Shown in pieces: positions 28,254-37,395 of a stretch of 64,000 bases of DNA (positions are counted from its first letter, which is position 1; each line of letters starts with the position of its first letter). The notes beneath the pieces are model-generated. The model had not been told where the DNA came from. It made no database searches and worked only from the letters and a program-made list of their open reading frames with translations. The position numbers and the translations under genes were made by a program. Source of the DNA: Fontibacillus panacisegetis (GTDB lineage: Bacteria; Bacillota; Bacilli; Paenibacillales; Paenibacillaceae); assembly GCF_900102215.1 (NCBI RefSeq), contig NZ_FNBG01000005.1:120959-184958 (forward strand), read 5' to 3'.

Positions 28254-30299
28254 ATGGATTTGAATGAAATCCCGGTAAGACATGTCAGCGGCGTGAGTGC
28301 TCCCAAAGCAGGGGAGCTTCACGCCTTTGGTATCTCTACGGTAAATGAATTAATTGAATATTATCCTTATCGATATGAAGATTACCGACTTCGCAGCCTC
28401 ACAGAAGTGAAGAATGGAGATAAGGTGACCGTTCAGGCGAAAATTATGGGTATTCCCGTACTACAGCGATATGGACGTAAGTCAAGAATGACCTGCAAAA
28501 TGGTAGCTGATGATTGGATGTTTACGGCGACCTGGTTCAATCGTCATTTTTTACGTGAGCAGTTAATAGCAGGACGCGATATCATTGTAACCGGCAAGTG
28601 GGATATGCGGAGAAGTCAACTCACTGTATCGGAATCAGAGTTTCCTGATAAAGGAACACTCCGTAGCGGCAGTCTTCAGCCCGTCTATTCGGTTGGCGGG
28701 AATATAACCCAGGCATGGATGCGCAAGACGATTGGACAAGCCCTCTTACAGTATGGTGAGATGATTCCAGAAATTTTGCCGGGATATTTACTGCGTCAGT
28801 ATGATCTCATGCCGAGACGATTCGCGATTCAGCGTATTCATCAGCCACAGGATAATGAGGAAGGACAACAAGCGCGCAAGCGTATGGTATATGAGGAACT
28901 GTTTTTGTTCCAGCTAAAGCTGCAAGCGTACCGGGCGATGAATCATGAACGGCAGGACGGTGTGCAGCATGAGGTGGAAAATAAGACGGTCAGAGAATTT
29001 GTGCGAAGTCTGCCTTTTGAATTGACAGATGCGCAGAAAAAGGTAGAGCTGGAAATATTGCAGGATATGCGTTCACCGTACTGTATGAACCGTCTGCTGC
29101 AAGGCGATGTAGGGTCAGGTAAAACAGTGATTGCTGCGGTTGCTCTGTTTGCGGCAGTAAAGTCTGGGCATCAGGGAGCCTTTATGGTTCCAACAGAAAT
29201 TTTGGCAGAGCAGCATGTACGTTCTTTAACTAAGCTGTTTGAACCGTTTGATATTAGTGTCGGGCTGCTAACCGGGAGTGTTAACGGACGTAAGCGTAAG
29301 GATTTGCTGGCTTCATTGCAGATGGGATTGACGGATATTGTTGTCGGTACACATGCACTGATTCAAGAGGATGTATTTTTCCGTTCGCTTAGTCTTGTTA
29401 TTACGGATGAGCAGCATCGGTTCGGGGTAAATCAGCGCAGCATTTTGCGGCGAAAAGGATTTAATCCCGATGTTCTGACGATGACCGCTACGCCGATTCC
29501 GCGTACACTTGCTATTACCGCTTTTGGTGATATGGATGTCTCAACCCTATCTGAGCGGCCTAAAGGGCGGAAGCCAATTTCTACGTATTGGGTAAAACAC
29601 GATATGATGGACCGCGTACTTGGTTTCATCTCACGTGAAATATCACAAGGAAGACAAGCTTATGTGATATGCCCGTTAATCGAAGAGTCGGAAAAATTAG
29701 ATGTACAGAATGCAATCGATTTGTTTGTTTCAATGTCGCAGGCTTTTCCTGATTTTCAAGTTGGGCTGCTCCATGGCAGAATGACAGCTGCCGAAAAGGA
29801 CGAGGTTATGCGTGCTTTTTATGAGAACGAAGTGCAACTGCTGGTATCCACGACAGTAGTTGAGGTTGGTGTGGATGTACCAAACGCTACGCTAATGATC
29901 ATAATGGATGCGGATCGCTTTGGTTTATCTCAGCTGCATCAGCTGCGCGGGCGTGTAGGACGGGGAGAGCATGCATCCTTCTGTGTGCTCATTGCAGATC
30001 CGAAGTCGGAGATCGGTCAGGAACGAATGAAGGTCATGACGGATACGGATGACGGCTTTGAAGTGTCCCGGCGGGATCTTGAGCTTAGAGGTCCCGGCGA
30101 CTTCTTCGGTACGAAGCAGAGCGGTGTACCGGAGTTTCGAATCGCCGATATGGTCAGCGATTTTGCTGTTCTGGAGGCGGCACGCGATGATGCGACACGT
30201 CTCGTTGGCGATCCGTCTTTCTGGACTTCACCTGAGTGTGAGCCTCTGCGCAGGTATTTGAAGCGTGAAGAAGTGCTGCAAGGCGAATTGATTGATTAA
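28254..30299 (+). CDS. recG: ATP-dependent DNA helicase RecG
   Basis: RecG remodels stalled replication forks and Holliday junctions. The 681-residue protein has an N-terminal wedge/OB domain (about 1-150), Walker A QGDVGSGKTVIA, the DEQHRFG motif II, TATPIPRT motif III, and the C-terminal helicase motifs GVDVPNATLMIIMDADRF and QLRGRVGRG with the RecG-type ending. Length and motif order are normal. Confidence 0.97.
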   Translation: MDLNEIPVRHVSGVSAPKAGELHAFGISTVNELIEYYPYRYEDYRLRSLTEVKNGDKVTVQAKIMGIPVLQRYGRKSRMTCKMVADDWMFTATWFNRHFLREQLIAGRDIIVTGKWDMRRSQLTVSESEFPDKGTLRSGSLQPVYSVGGNITQAWMRKTIGQALLQYGEMIPEILPGYLLRQYDLMPRRFAIQRIHQPQDNEEGQQARKRMVYEELFLFQLKLQAYRAMNHERQDGVQHEVENKTVREFVRSLPFELTDAQKKVELEILQDMRSPYCMNRLLQGDVGSGKTVIAAVALFAAVKSGHQGAFMVPTEILAEQHVRSLTKLFEPFDISVGLLTGSVNGRKRKDLLASLQMGLTDIVVGTHALIQEDVFFRSLSLVITDEQHRFGVNQRSILRRKGFNPDVLTMTATPIPRTLAITAFGDMDVSTLSERPKGRKPISTYWVKHDMMDRVLGFISREISQGRQAYVICPLIEESEKLDVQNAIDLFVSMSQAFPDFQVGLLHGRMTAAEKDEVMRAFYENEVQLLVSTTVVEVGVDVPNATLMIIMDADRFGLSQLHQLRGRVGRGEHASFCVLIADPKSEIGQERMKVMTDTDDGFEVSRRDLELRGPGDFFGTKQSGVPEFRIADMVSDFAVLEAARDDATRLVGDPSFWTSPECEPLRRYLKREEVLQGELID

Positions 30300-30340
30300 T
30301 GGTGACGAATAACTAAATTTTGGTACGGTGTACAGCCTAT

Positions 30341-30373
30341 CCGTCATATATTAGAAAGAATTCGGAATGACGG
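30341..30373. repeat. Inverted repeat just upstream of the SpoVIF-like gene
   Basis: CCGTCAT and ATGACGG form a perfect 7-bp inverted repeat with a 19-base loop, ending five bases before the GGGAGG ribosome site. No T run follows. It may be a leader hairpin or an operator. Confidence 0.35.
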
Positions 30374-30382
30374 TAACGGGAG

Positions 30383-30682
30383 GTGTACACTCTGCCAACT
30401 TATCATCAGTATGGAATCAGTCCACAGCTTGTGGAACGGGTCAAGCTTAAGATGAAAAACCCGGCAGTGAAGGAGCGGATCAAGAAGCTTGTTGACGGAT
30501 TGACTAAATCTGATTTGCAGGATCGAAGTAAAGTTCGAAGACTTGTTAAATCGTCAGCGAGTATTCTAAATGAGAATTTGAGCGGTGCTCAGGAGGAGCA
30601 ACTCGTACAGTTCGTTATTGCTCAGAAAATTGATCCCCGTAACACGTTGCATCTCATTAAGCTTTGGAGTATGTTTCGCTAA
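30383..30682 (+). CDS. Stage VI sporulation protein F-like protein
   Basis: This is a small basic protein of about 96-99 residues resembling SpoVIF, a spore-coat assembly factor. The pattern KMKNPAVKERIKKLVDGLTKSDLQD, KVRRLVKSSASI and EEQLVQFVIAQKID (residues about 25-90) matches the family layout. The start is uncertain: GTG at 30383 directly abuts the GGGAGG site, whereas CTG at 30392, giving the product MPTYHQYG..., sits 8 bases from it and fits better. Family assignment is moderate because the protein is short. Confidence 0.72.
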   Translation: MYTLPTYHQYGISPQLVERVKLKMKNPAVKERIKKLVDGLTKSDLQDRSKVRRLVKSSASILNENLSGAQEEQLVQFVIAQKIDPRNTLHLIKLWSMFR

Positions 30683-30741
30683 GTAAAGGTTAGAAAAATG
30701 GGTGATCAGCTGTAAAAGAAGCCAGAATGTGTTTAATGGAT

Positions 30742-30780
30742 GGAAGGGTTGCAGTAATGCAATCTTCCTCTTTTTATTTT
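30742..30780 (+). terminator. Intrinsic terminator after the SpoVIF-like gene
   Basis: GGAAGGGTTGCA pairs with TGCAATCTTCC (one bulge), followed by TCTTTTTATTTT. Confidence 0.8.
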
Positions 30781-30863
30781 GTAGTGTGTTTATGGCTTGC
30801 TTTTTAAGTATAATTGGAGTATTTTTATATTGACATGACAGTAGGTCGAAAAAAAGGAGGCAT

Positions 30864-31487
30864 ATGATGACTCCGCGTACAAAAGAGCAAAATGAGATCA
30901 TTCGCATTCGTCGGATAGCTCAAATTGTAAAGGCCGCGGCCGATGTATATTTAGATAAAGGCGTGCTAATGGAAATTCGAGATGTGGCTGCTTCTGCCGA
31001 GTTAGGCTATGGGACGGTATATCATTACTACAAAAACAAGACTGATTTGTTGCATGATGTTTTGTGGCAGGCGATGGAGAGAGCGGCAGTAGAGATGGCC
31101 GAGCTTGTTAACTCGGACATCGCAGCAAGTGCTAATCAAAGAAGCTACACTGGCTGGGGATCACGGCTGTTGAAGCTATGGGCTAGAGATCACGGCTTAT
31201 ATTTATTATGTCAGCTGGGTGGAGATCATTTTCGATCGCTTCCTGAACAGTTCGCGGGTGCGCTCACAGTAGCTTATCATGAAAATGTGCTGCGTCCTGT
31301 TTCGGCCATGATCGAATATAGACAAGAACGAGAGGTAAAGGAGGCAGGAGTTTCACCGCCTCGGCAAGCTGAGCTTCTGCTTGCTGCTTTGACCGGCTGT
31401 GCATTACTACCTCTCAGGAGAGGAACACTTCATACTGAGGCCGAACAAATTGCTCATTTTTTGTTTGAGGGTCGAGATATTTCATAA
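30864..31487 (+). CDS. TetR/AcrR family transcriptional regulator
   Basis: This is a 207-residue TetR-type regulator. The N-terminal helix-turn-helix is at about 30-60 (IRDVAASAELGYGTVYHYYKNK), and the C-terminal ligand domain is not recognisable. ATG 30864 or the adjacent ATG 30867 follows AAAAAGGAGG. The closest genes are a sporulation gene upstream and map downstream, neither an obvious target, so the regulated genes and the ligand are unknown. Confidence 0.88.
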   Translation: MMTPRTKEQNEIIRIRRIAQIVKAAADVYLDKGVLMEIRDVAASAELGYGTVYHYYKNKTDLLHDVLWQAMERAAVEMAELVNSDIAASANQRSYTGWGSRLLKLWARDHGLYLLCQLGGDHFRSLPEQFAGALTVAYHENVLRPVSAMIEYRQEREVKEAGVSPPRQAELLLAALTGCALLPLRRGTLHTEAEQIAHFLFEGRDIS

Positions 31488-31532
31488 CATTTGTATTATA
31501 TTTGTTTGAGTTAATAACAAGGAGTGGACTTA

Positions 31533-32279
31533 ATGATAATTCTTAAATCGCCTAGAGAAATTGAAGAGATGAAGACGGCGAACCAAATCGTTGCGGATTG
31601 TCACCGTGAAGTTGCAAAAATAATTAAGCCAGGGATCAGCACAAAGGAAATTAATGATTTTGTCGCCAGACATATTATCAAGCTCGGAGGAAAACAATTT
31701 ACTAAAGGGTACAATGGGTTTCCTGCTGAGACTTGTGCATCGGTAAATGATGTTGTAGCACATGGGTTTCCATCAGCTAAACCGCTAAAAGACGGCGATT
31801 TGCTAAAGCTTGATATTGTTGTCGAATATGATGGATGGTTCGGCGATTCCTGCTGGTGTTATACAATTGGAGAGGTTAGTCCGGAAGCGGAGAGATTGAT
31901 GAGAATCACGAAGGAGTGTCTGGATATTGGTATTACCAAGGCGTTGCCTGGTAATCGACTCGGAGATATCACTTCAGCAATTCAGCAGCATGCGGAATCG
32001 AATGGTTATTCTGTTGTGCGGGATCTGCTGGGTCACGGTATAGGACGTACTCTTCATGAGGAACCAAGTTATGAGCATATTGGTGTCGCGGGAAAAGGTA
32101 TTCGTCTGAGAGAAGGAATGGTGTTTACTATTGAGCCAATGATTAACGAAGGCACTTTCCGCATTACGATTGACGATGATGATTGGACCGCAAGAACAGC
32201 TGATGGCAAGCTGTCAGCACAGTTTGAACATACCATTGCCTTGACAGCAGATGGACCTCTTATTCTGACGGCGCAGTAA
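31533..32279 (+). CDS. map: Methionine aminopeptidase, type I
   Basis: MetAP removes the N-terminal methionine from nascent proteins after deformylation. The 248-residue protein has the five metal ligands in the expected order: DIVVEYDGWFGDS (two Asp), GHGIGRTLHEEP (His), FTIEPMI (Glu) and AQFEHTIAL (Glu). It lacks the N-terminal zinc-finger extension of the longer type. ATG 31533 lies 8 bases after AAGGAG. This is probably a second, unlinked copy relative to the ribosomal-protein operon map, but that cannot be tested here. Confidence 0.95.
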   Translation: MIILKSPREIEEMKTANQIVADCHREVAKIIKPGISTKEINDFVARHIIKLGGKQFTKGYNGFPAETCASVNDVVAHGFPSAKPLKDGDLLKLDIVVEYDGWFGDSCWCYTIGEVSPEAERLMRITKECLDIGITKALPGNRLGDITSAIQQHAESNGYSVVRDLLGHGIGRTLHEEPSYEHIGVAGKGIRLREGMVFTIEPMINEGTFRITIDDDDWTARTADGKLSAQFEHTIALTADGPLILTAQ

Positions 32280-32287
32280 TCGCAAAA

Positions 32288-32342
32288 TAAATAAACTCGT
32301 ATGCTATCTCGAACAAATGGGTGCATACGAGTTTATTTTTTT
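32288..32342. terminator. Bidirectional terminator between map and the biosynthetic operon
   Basis: AATAAACTCGTATGC pairs with GCATACGAGTTTATT, with flanking A and T tracts. It can serve map on the plus strand and the converging FabZ gene on the minus strand. Confidence 0.9.
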
Positions 32343-32775
32343 AGTTTACCAAATACGACAACTCCGCTTGAGCGACTTTATGCTCCCCTACAAACATTTC
32401 GCAATATACTTTGGATAATGTCCCCAGATTCACGATGTTTTGAGCAATGCTTTTAATGGTATCTCCAGGCTCGACACGCTTCAGAAATTTAGTTTTGTTC
32501 ACGCCGACGAGGAGTCCGTCTTTGCCCTCCAGAGAATTTTTATTGCTGGAAAAATCGTGATAAATGATGCCGCCGGTCTGTGCCATCGTCTCGATCATGA
32601 GTACGCCTGGATATATCGGCTTGTAATCAAAATGTCCAACACTCCAAAATTCGTTGAAGGTAACATTTTTAATCGTTGTTGCCGAAAGCATGTATTCATG
32701 CTCAATCACTCGGTCGATCAATAGAAATGGATAACGCTGAGGCAGAGCTTCTTTTATTTTATTAATGTCATACAT
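32341..32775 (-). CDS. FabZ-like 3-hydroxyacyl-ACP dehydratase
   Basis: This is a 144-residue hotdog-fold dehydratase. It has the FabZ start LPQRYPFLLIDRV, the catalytic histidine in VGHFDYKPIYPG and the catalytic glutamate in MIETMAQTGG. It would remove water from a beta-hydroxyacyl chain on the operon's ACP after the FabG-type reductase. It is the last gene of the minus-strand operon, three bases after the PPTase gene. It is diverged enough from housekeeping FabZ (HFDYKP in place of HFPGKP) to suggest a dedicated pathway. Confidence 0.9.
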   Translation of the reverse strand: MYDINKIKEALPQRYPFLLIDRVIEHEYMLSATTIKNVTFNEFWSVGHFDYKPIYPGVLMIETMAQTGGIIYHDFSSNKNSLEGKDGLLVGVNKTKFLKRVEPGDTIKSIAQNIVNLGTLSKVYCEMFVGEHKVAQAELSYLVN

Positions 32776-32778
32776 AGT

Positions 32779-33321
32779 CTATTTCCTTTCACAATAAGTA
32801 ACTACAATGATGTTGGAGCCGCGGTATTCCACGTATACATGTACAGTTTGCTGCGTATTTGCGATGTGCCAGCCTCCGTCATGGCTTTTAAGTGTTCTTG
32901 CTGCAAGGAATTCATGTAAAGGCATCTTAAGCAGCTTGGATAAGGATTCTTTGAGCCCCCATATTGCGGTGAGGAGAACATGGCTTTCGGACCGTCTAAT
33001 TTGTCTCTGCATGTTATGGATCTCAGATTCTGTTGTAAAAAAAGTACTCATATTTATGAATCTGTCTACACTTTCAAAATCACAGCCGAGATTATATGTA
33101 GAACTTGTTATCTGAATAGCTTCGTTACCACAGTAGGATCTGGAGTGCTGAACGTGATCAGTTCTGGCATAATCAAGATCCAAAACATTGCGGAATTGAT
33201 CTCTGAATTTTGATTTTTTGATCCCTTTAGACGTATCCTGAACTGAAAAATGGTAATGCTGCAATTCGATAGTGTCTGGTAGTTGTTCCACAAATGTTAA
33301 TGAAGATGTTCCTACTAACAT
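32779..33321 (-). CDS. 4'-phosphopantetheinyl transferase (ACPS superfamily)
   Basis: This is a 180-residue protein with a degenerate PPTase signature: LGCDFESV (metal-binding Asp and Glu, usually GxDxE) at about 97 and AIWGLKESLSKLL (WxxKExxxK) at about 137. It would attach the phosphopantetheine arm to the serine of the operon's ACP. The length is shorter than Sfp and longer than AcpS. The ATG overlaps the fabG-like stop codon (TAATG), so the two are coupled. Confidence 0.8.
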   Translation of the reverse strand: MLVGTSSLTFVEQLPDTIELQHYHFSVQDTSKGIKKSKFRDQFRNVLDLDYARTDHVQHSRSYCGNEAIQITSSTYNLGCDFESVDRFINMSTFFTTESEIHNMQRQIRRSESHVLLTAIWGLKESLSKLLKMPLHEFLAARTLKSHDGGWHIANTQQTVHVYVEYRGSNIIVVTYCERK

Positions 33322-34064
33322 TAACTCGATAGACCGCCATCAATCGTAATGGTTGTTCCCGTAACATAACTAGACATCCGAGAAGCAAGGAATAACACGA
33401 CGTCTGCAACTTCCTCTCGTCTGCCAATACGTTTGAGCGGAATGCGACTGACCATTTCTTTTCTACCTTTGTCCTTGAGATCCTCGATCATATCTGTTTC
33501 GATATAGCCGGGAGCAATCGCATTAACACGAATATTGTATTTGCCTAATTCTTTGGCTAATGAGCGGGTAAAACCGATCAAGCCGGCTTTAGCTGCAGAG
33601 TAATTCGTCTGACCCATCGTGCCAACAATCCCGGATACGGAGGACATGTTGATGATGGAGCCTGCTTTTTCATTCAATAGCATCTTGTAGGCAACAGATT
33701 TAGTGATGTGAAAAATACTATTCAGATTAGTGTTGATAACCTCGAACCAGTCAGTGTATGACATCTGTACCATCAGCTTGTCCCGGGTAATACCTGCATT
33801 GTTGACGAGGACATCAGGCACGCCGAATTGATTGTATATGCTCTCAAGGGTAGAAGTAACCTCTTCGATATTTGTGACATCCAGTTTAAGACAATGCACT
33901 TCGTTTCCTCTGGCCTTGATTCGCTCACAGAGGGCTTCTGCTTTCTCTTGATTGCTGTTATAGGTGAATATTACATTTGCCCCTGAGCAAGACAATTTGT
34001 CAACGATGGCTTCACCAATACCTCTGCTGCCTCCTGTAACGAAAACCAGCTTGTCCTTTAACAT
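33321..34064 (-). CDS. FabG-like 3-oxoacyl-ACP reductase (SDR)
   Basis: This is a 247-residue short-chain dehydrogenase with the NADP(H) motif TGGSRGIGEAI, the NNAG motif, catalytic Ser in NMSSVSG, and YSAAKAG with the catalytic Tyr and Lys. The C-terminal TGTTITIDGGL is typical of FabG. It would reduce beta-keto intermediates made by the adjacent ketosynthase. The start overlaps the end of the ketosynthase-like gene by 7 bases. Confidence 0.92.
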   Translation of the reverse strand: MLKDKLVFVTGGSRGIGEAIVDKLSCSGANVIFTYNSNQEKAEALCERIKARGNEVHCLKLDVTNIEEVTSTLESIYNQFGVPDVLVNNAGITRDKLMVQMSYTDWFEVINTNLNSIFHITKSVAYKMLLNEKAGSIINMSSVSGIVGTMGQTNYSAAKAGLIGFTRSLAKELGKYNIRVNAIAPGYIETDMIEDLKDKGRKEMVSRIPLKRIGRREEVADVVLFLASRMSSYVTGTTITIDGGLSS

Positions 34065-35077
34065 GCGGCAGCCTCCTTCGCAGCAGTGCTCCTCAGCAAC
34101 GCTGCTGAAATTTTAGACTCCTCAAAATCAGCATCTAAAACGAGGATATTTCCGTTAGAGTCGGCTTTGCCAGATTGAAGTCCAAACAGGATCGAATTCT
34201 GGAACGAGGAGGCAAAGGATTCACCAAAAAAGTCCCTCGGAGACAACATGCTGATTACCTCAGGTAGATGATTCTGAACGAAATTACGTTCTAGCCTCCA
34301 CTGCGGTGTGCCTTCTTTTGCTGACAATAGGACGGTGTGAATATCGCTAGGAGAAAGGTTGGATTGCACTAGCCACTTATCTAACATGCGATTCAGACAA
34401 TCCTCGTAATCAGCTTTCAAAAATAATTTATCGCTTTCTTTTTTTACGGCGAACGATTGCGCTCCATACAAATAACCAAGTACGTTGGCATTCCTGCTCT
34501 GGGCATGCTCTTCAGTTTCCATAGCGAGCAGGTTGCAAACCTCAGAGAAACGTTCCGGCTCCTGTTTTGCTGCCAGTACAGTGAGGGCCTCTGTAACTTC
34601 ATCAACAGCAATGGAGTATGCAATTTTTGATTTGTCTGATTGTAGCATACGAATTGCACTAATGATTCCGTCGCTTCCTCTTTCCGAGATCATGGGTCCA
34701 TGGAGCTGAAGTGCTCTGCATATGTAACCAATGCCTGCATTAGGGACTGTCGCCGAGAATAGAGTAGGGCTTCCCATATCATAGCCTTCGTTCTTTACTT
34801 GCTCGATGTAATCTTTGCATACTTTATATGGACCGTATTTTGAAGATAGGACGATTCCTGTCTCCTCTAAAAAATCCTGAAATTTGGCGTCTTTACGATG
34901 CAGACTCATAGTCGTGTATAGACAGATGCGGGACAGTCGATCTGTTCTTCTTACTTTAGGCAAAGATTTGAAATCACGCTCAATCGTCTTAATCCCATAG
35001 TCCTCAGTTGCTTGATAATCCTCCAAGTGATCTCCGTATCCCGAACAGAGTACACTACCTGTAATGCAAATGTTCAT
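34058..35077 (-). CDS. Ketosynthase-like partner lacking the active-site cysteine (chain-length-factor type)
   Basis: This is a 339-residue thiolase-fold protein related to short beta-ketoacyl synthase-like proteins of aryl-polyene and type II PKS clusters. The segment SPTLFSATVPNAGIGYI at about 103 occupies the position of the nucleophilic elbow but has no cysteine, so it probably cannot form the acyl-enzyme. By analogy with KS-alpha/KS-beta pairs, it would dimerise with the complete ketosynthase encoded just upstream (a one-base gap) and set chain length. The assignment rests on fold-level pattern and gene context. Confidence 0.72.
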   Translation of the reverse strand: MNICITGSVLCSGYGDHLEDYQATEDYGIKTIERDFKSLPKVRRTDRLSRICLYTTMSLHRKDAKFQDFLEETGIVLSSKYGPYKVCKDYIEQVKNEGYDMGSPTLFSATVPNAGIGYICRALQLHGPMISERGSDGIISAIRMLQSDKSKIAYSIAVDEVTEALTVLAAKQEPERFSEVCNLLAMETEEHAQSRNANVLGYLYGAQSFAVKKESDKLFLKADYEDCLNRMLDKWLVQSNLSPSDIHTVLLSAKEGTPQWRLERNFVQNHLPEVISMLSPRDFFGESFASSFQNSILFGLQSGKADSNGNILVLDADFEESKISAALLRSTAAKEAAAC

Positions 35078-35078
35078 G

Positions 35079-36278
35079 CTATAACACCTCTTCGGCTAAT
35101 TTCTTAACGACGACACTGACGCAGTTCCCTCCAAAGGCAAAGGAGTTGCTAAGTGCATAGCTGTATTCCATCGGTACGGCTTCTGTAGGTAGAACAATAA
35201 ATTCACTATGCTCCATAGGATGATCTAGTTCAAAATTCGGTATCATATACTGCTCGTGCAATGCTGAGATAGTAGCAGCCAGTTCAATGACTCCTGCGGC
35301 CGATAAAGTATGGCCTGTCAAAGATTTGATTGAAGAGACGTATACCGGAGACTGGGAGCCATTGAATGTCTCCTCAATCGCGAGCAATTCCATGGAATCA
35401 TTAGTTGAGGTACCTGTTCCATGACCATTGATATATGAGATTTGCTCTGAGGTTACTCCGGCCTCTTTCATCGCTCTTTGCATCGCAAGCTTTGCTCCAA
35501 GTCCTTCTGGATGCGGTGCAGTAATATGGTAAGCATCATTGCTTATGCCATAACCGAGCAGTTCGCCTAGAATAGTAGCGCCCCGGTTGATTGCGTATTC
35601 GTATTCTTCAACGATCAGAAATACGGAGGCATTTCCAAGTCCTACACCATCGCGATTATTAGAGAAAGGCTGAGAACCAATACTTCCTAAAGCACCCAGA
35701 CTGCTGAATCCGGAATGCTGCATCAGAGTAATCGTCTCGATTCCCCCGAGCAGTACGACCTTATGGTCGTTATACTTGATCAGATCGAGCGCTGTTCCTG
35801 CAGCGATCCCTCCGGCAGAGCAAGAGGAGTCGCATACGGTAATTTTGCCGTTAAGTGGAATCGATTGCTGAACATAATGTGAGAATTTTTCCCCAAACAA
35901 GCTGTCTTCTCCTGAAAACGTTCTATAAAGAAAAGTGTTCGTGTCTTCAGTGGATGTGGCGTATACGAGTCCAACCTGATGTTTGATTTCAGCTAAGTGC
36001 TCCACTGAGATCGATGCATTCTTCATTGCTTCTTTTAAAGAATCCAATCCATATTCATTAAAATCAATTAATGTTTTCGTTCTGATTTTGTCGTGATCCA
36101 TTTGCGTGGTTCGTTCGAGCGACTCTACGGAAATAACTCGCAGCTGCTGTCTTGTCTGAGTAGTCTGTTGCAGCTCAGTTTTAAATTGTTCATAGTTGTT
36201 GGCGAAGGCACATTGCACACCAATGCCTGTAACAACAGCTCTAGGCATATGTTGATGATTAAGGTTCGAATTAGACAT
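35079..36278 (-). CDS. Beta-ketoacyl-ACP synthase (FabF/KS-alpha type)
   Basis: This is a 399-residue condensing enzyme with the complete Cys-His-His triad: Cys153 in DSSCSAGG, His286 in NGHGTGTSTND and His323 in SLTGHTLSAAG, plus the C-terminal NSFAFGGNCV motif. It would condense malonyl-ACP onto a growing acyl chain. I chose the ATG at 36278, which overlaps the end of the permease gene by 8 bases; a longer frame to 36326 would lie inside that gene. The adjacent Cys-less homologue suggests a heterodimer. Confidence 0.92.
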   Translation of the reverse strand: MSNSNLNHQHMPRAVVTGIGVQCAFANNYEQFKTELQQTTQTRQQLRVISVESLERTTQMDHDKIRTKTLIDFNEYGLDSLKEAMKNASISVEHLAEIKHQVGLVYATSTEDTNTFLYRTFSGEDSLFGEKFSHYVQQSIPLNGKITVCDSSCSAGGIAAGTALDLIKYNDHKVVLLGGIETITLMQHSGFSSLGALGSIGSQPFSNNRDGVGLGNASVFLIVEEYEYAINRGATILGELLGYGISNDAYHITAPHPEGLGAKLAMQRAMKEAGVTSEQISYINGHGTGTSTNDSMELLAIEETFNGSQSPVYVSSIKSLTGHTLSAAGVIELAATISALHEQYMIPNFELDHPMEHSEFIVLPTEAVPMEYSYALSNSFAFGGNCVSVVVKKLAEEVL

Positions 36279-37395
36279 TTTTAACCCCATCCTTTTTGAC
36301 GACGAGATAGACCAGAAGGATTCCAAGACATAAAAATGTAGTAAAGTAGGCGGAATACTTCAGGAACTCACCGGATGATAGACCAAACAAAACTTCCGAT
36401 TTATTGAACATAACGATCCAACTTGTCGGAAAAAAGGAAGATATCTGCTGTAAAATGGTCGGCATAATTTCGCGAGGCCAGAGCTGCCCGCTAAGCATAC
36501 CGAGCGGCAATACCACTACGGGAAGCAAGCTGAACCCGATCTTTGAATTTTTGGAGACAGCTACAATGATTTGGCCAATGATCGCAAGACACGCTACATA
36601 GAGAATGATTCCGATGTTGATATGTAGAAAATGCGGCGCAGTTATTTTTGTTCCGATTAAGAAATTGATAAAGCCATGACCGATAAAAAACTGTACCATT
36701 CCAATCAGAACGAACAGGATCGTAGACTGGATGTAATAAACAATAGAAGCGACTGGGCTAACCAAAATTCTTTCGTAAATTCCACGTTCTTTATCCTTCA
36801 GGAAAATGAGAGAAATTGAAACGAGAAGAAAGAAAATGTCAAAAGCAAGGACGTTGACGAGCCCAACATAAGTATCTTTAGCTTTATTGCCCTCGTATTG
36901 CTCAGCGATGGTAAAGCTGCTCTGCTTCAATCGTTCAAGTGCTGCGCTAAAATCGTTAATATCCTCGAATGATATGCCTGCGATTGTTTTGGTAGCGGAA
37001 AGGAAGCTGTTCAACTTCAACTTAAGGGGGATGGAAGTACCGTCATCCGTTAATGAGAAGCCGCGAATTTTGGCATAGCTCATATTGTCCATTACGTCCT
37101 GCTGAAGACCTTGCTCAATGACGATAGCATATTGCACCTCGTTTTTGATCAGCTTATCCTCGAGTTCCTTGATCCCGCTTGTTTGTTCGACAAGCACATT
37201 GTTTTTACTAAGCTGTTCGATCAGCAGCTTGGATAATTCATCTTTGGACTGGTCTACCACACCAATACGATATTGAAAATTACTCTGATACTGTTGATAG
37301 GTGGTGTAGATGTGAACGACAGGTAGACAAAGTACGAGAAGGAACATGATCCAGTTGCGGCTGATGCGATAAAGATAGAAGTTAAATATCTTCAT
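36271..37395 (-). CDS. ABC-2 type transporter permease (second)
   Basis: This is a 374-residue ABC-2 permease. One N-terminal transmembrane helix (WIMFLLVLCLPVVHIYTTY) is followed by a large extracytoplasmic loop to about 170, then five hydrophobic helices, the usual ABC-2 export layout. It overlaps the first permease gene by 14 bases. With its partner and the ATPase it probably exports the operon's product. The sequences of the two permeases differ, so a heterodimer is likely. Confidence 0.87.
   Translation of the reverse strand: MKIFNFYLYRISRNWIMFLLVLCLPVVHIYTTYQQYQSNFQYRIGVVDQSKDELSKLLIEQLSKNNVLVEQTSGIKELEDKLIKNEVQYAIVIEQGLQQDVMDNMSYAKIRGFSLTDDGTSIPLKLKLNSFLSATKTIAGISFEDINDFSAALERLKQSSFTIAEQYEGNKAKDTYVGLVNVLAFDIFFLLVSISLIFLKDKERGIYERILVSPVASIVYYIQSTILFVLIGMVQFFIGHGFINFLIGTKITAPHFLHINIGIILYVACLAIIGQIIVAVSKNSKIGFSLLPVVVLPLGMLSGQLWPREIMPTILQQISSFFPTSWIVMFNKSEVLFGLSSGEFLKYSAYFTTFLCLGILLVYLVVKKDGVKNV

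Noticed and set aside
35079..36326. Longer ketosynthase frame starting at 36326
   Set aside because: The extra 16 residues overlap the permease gene, and the ATG at 36278 immediately precedes the part leading into the PRAVVTGIG motif.
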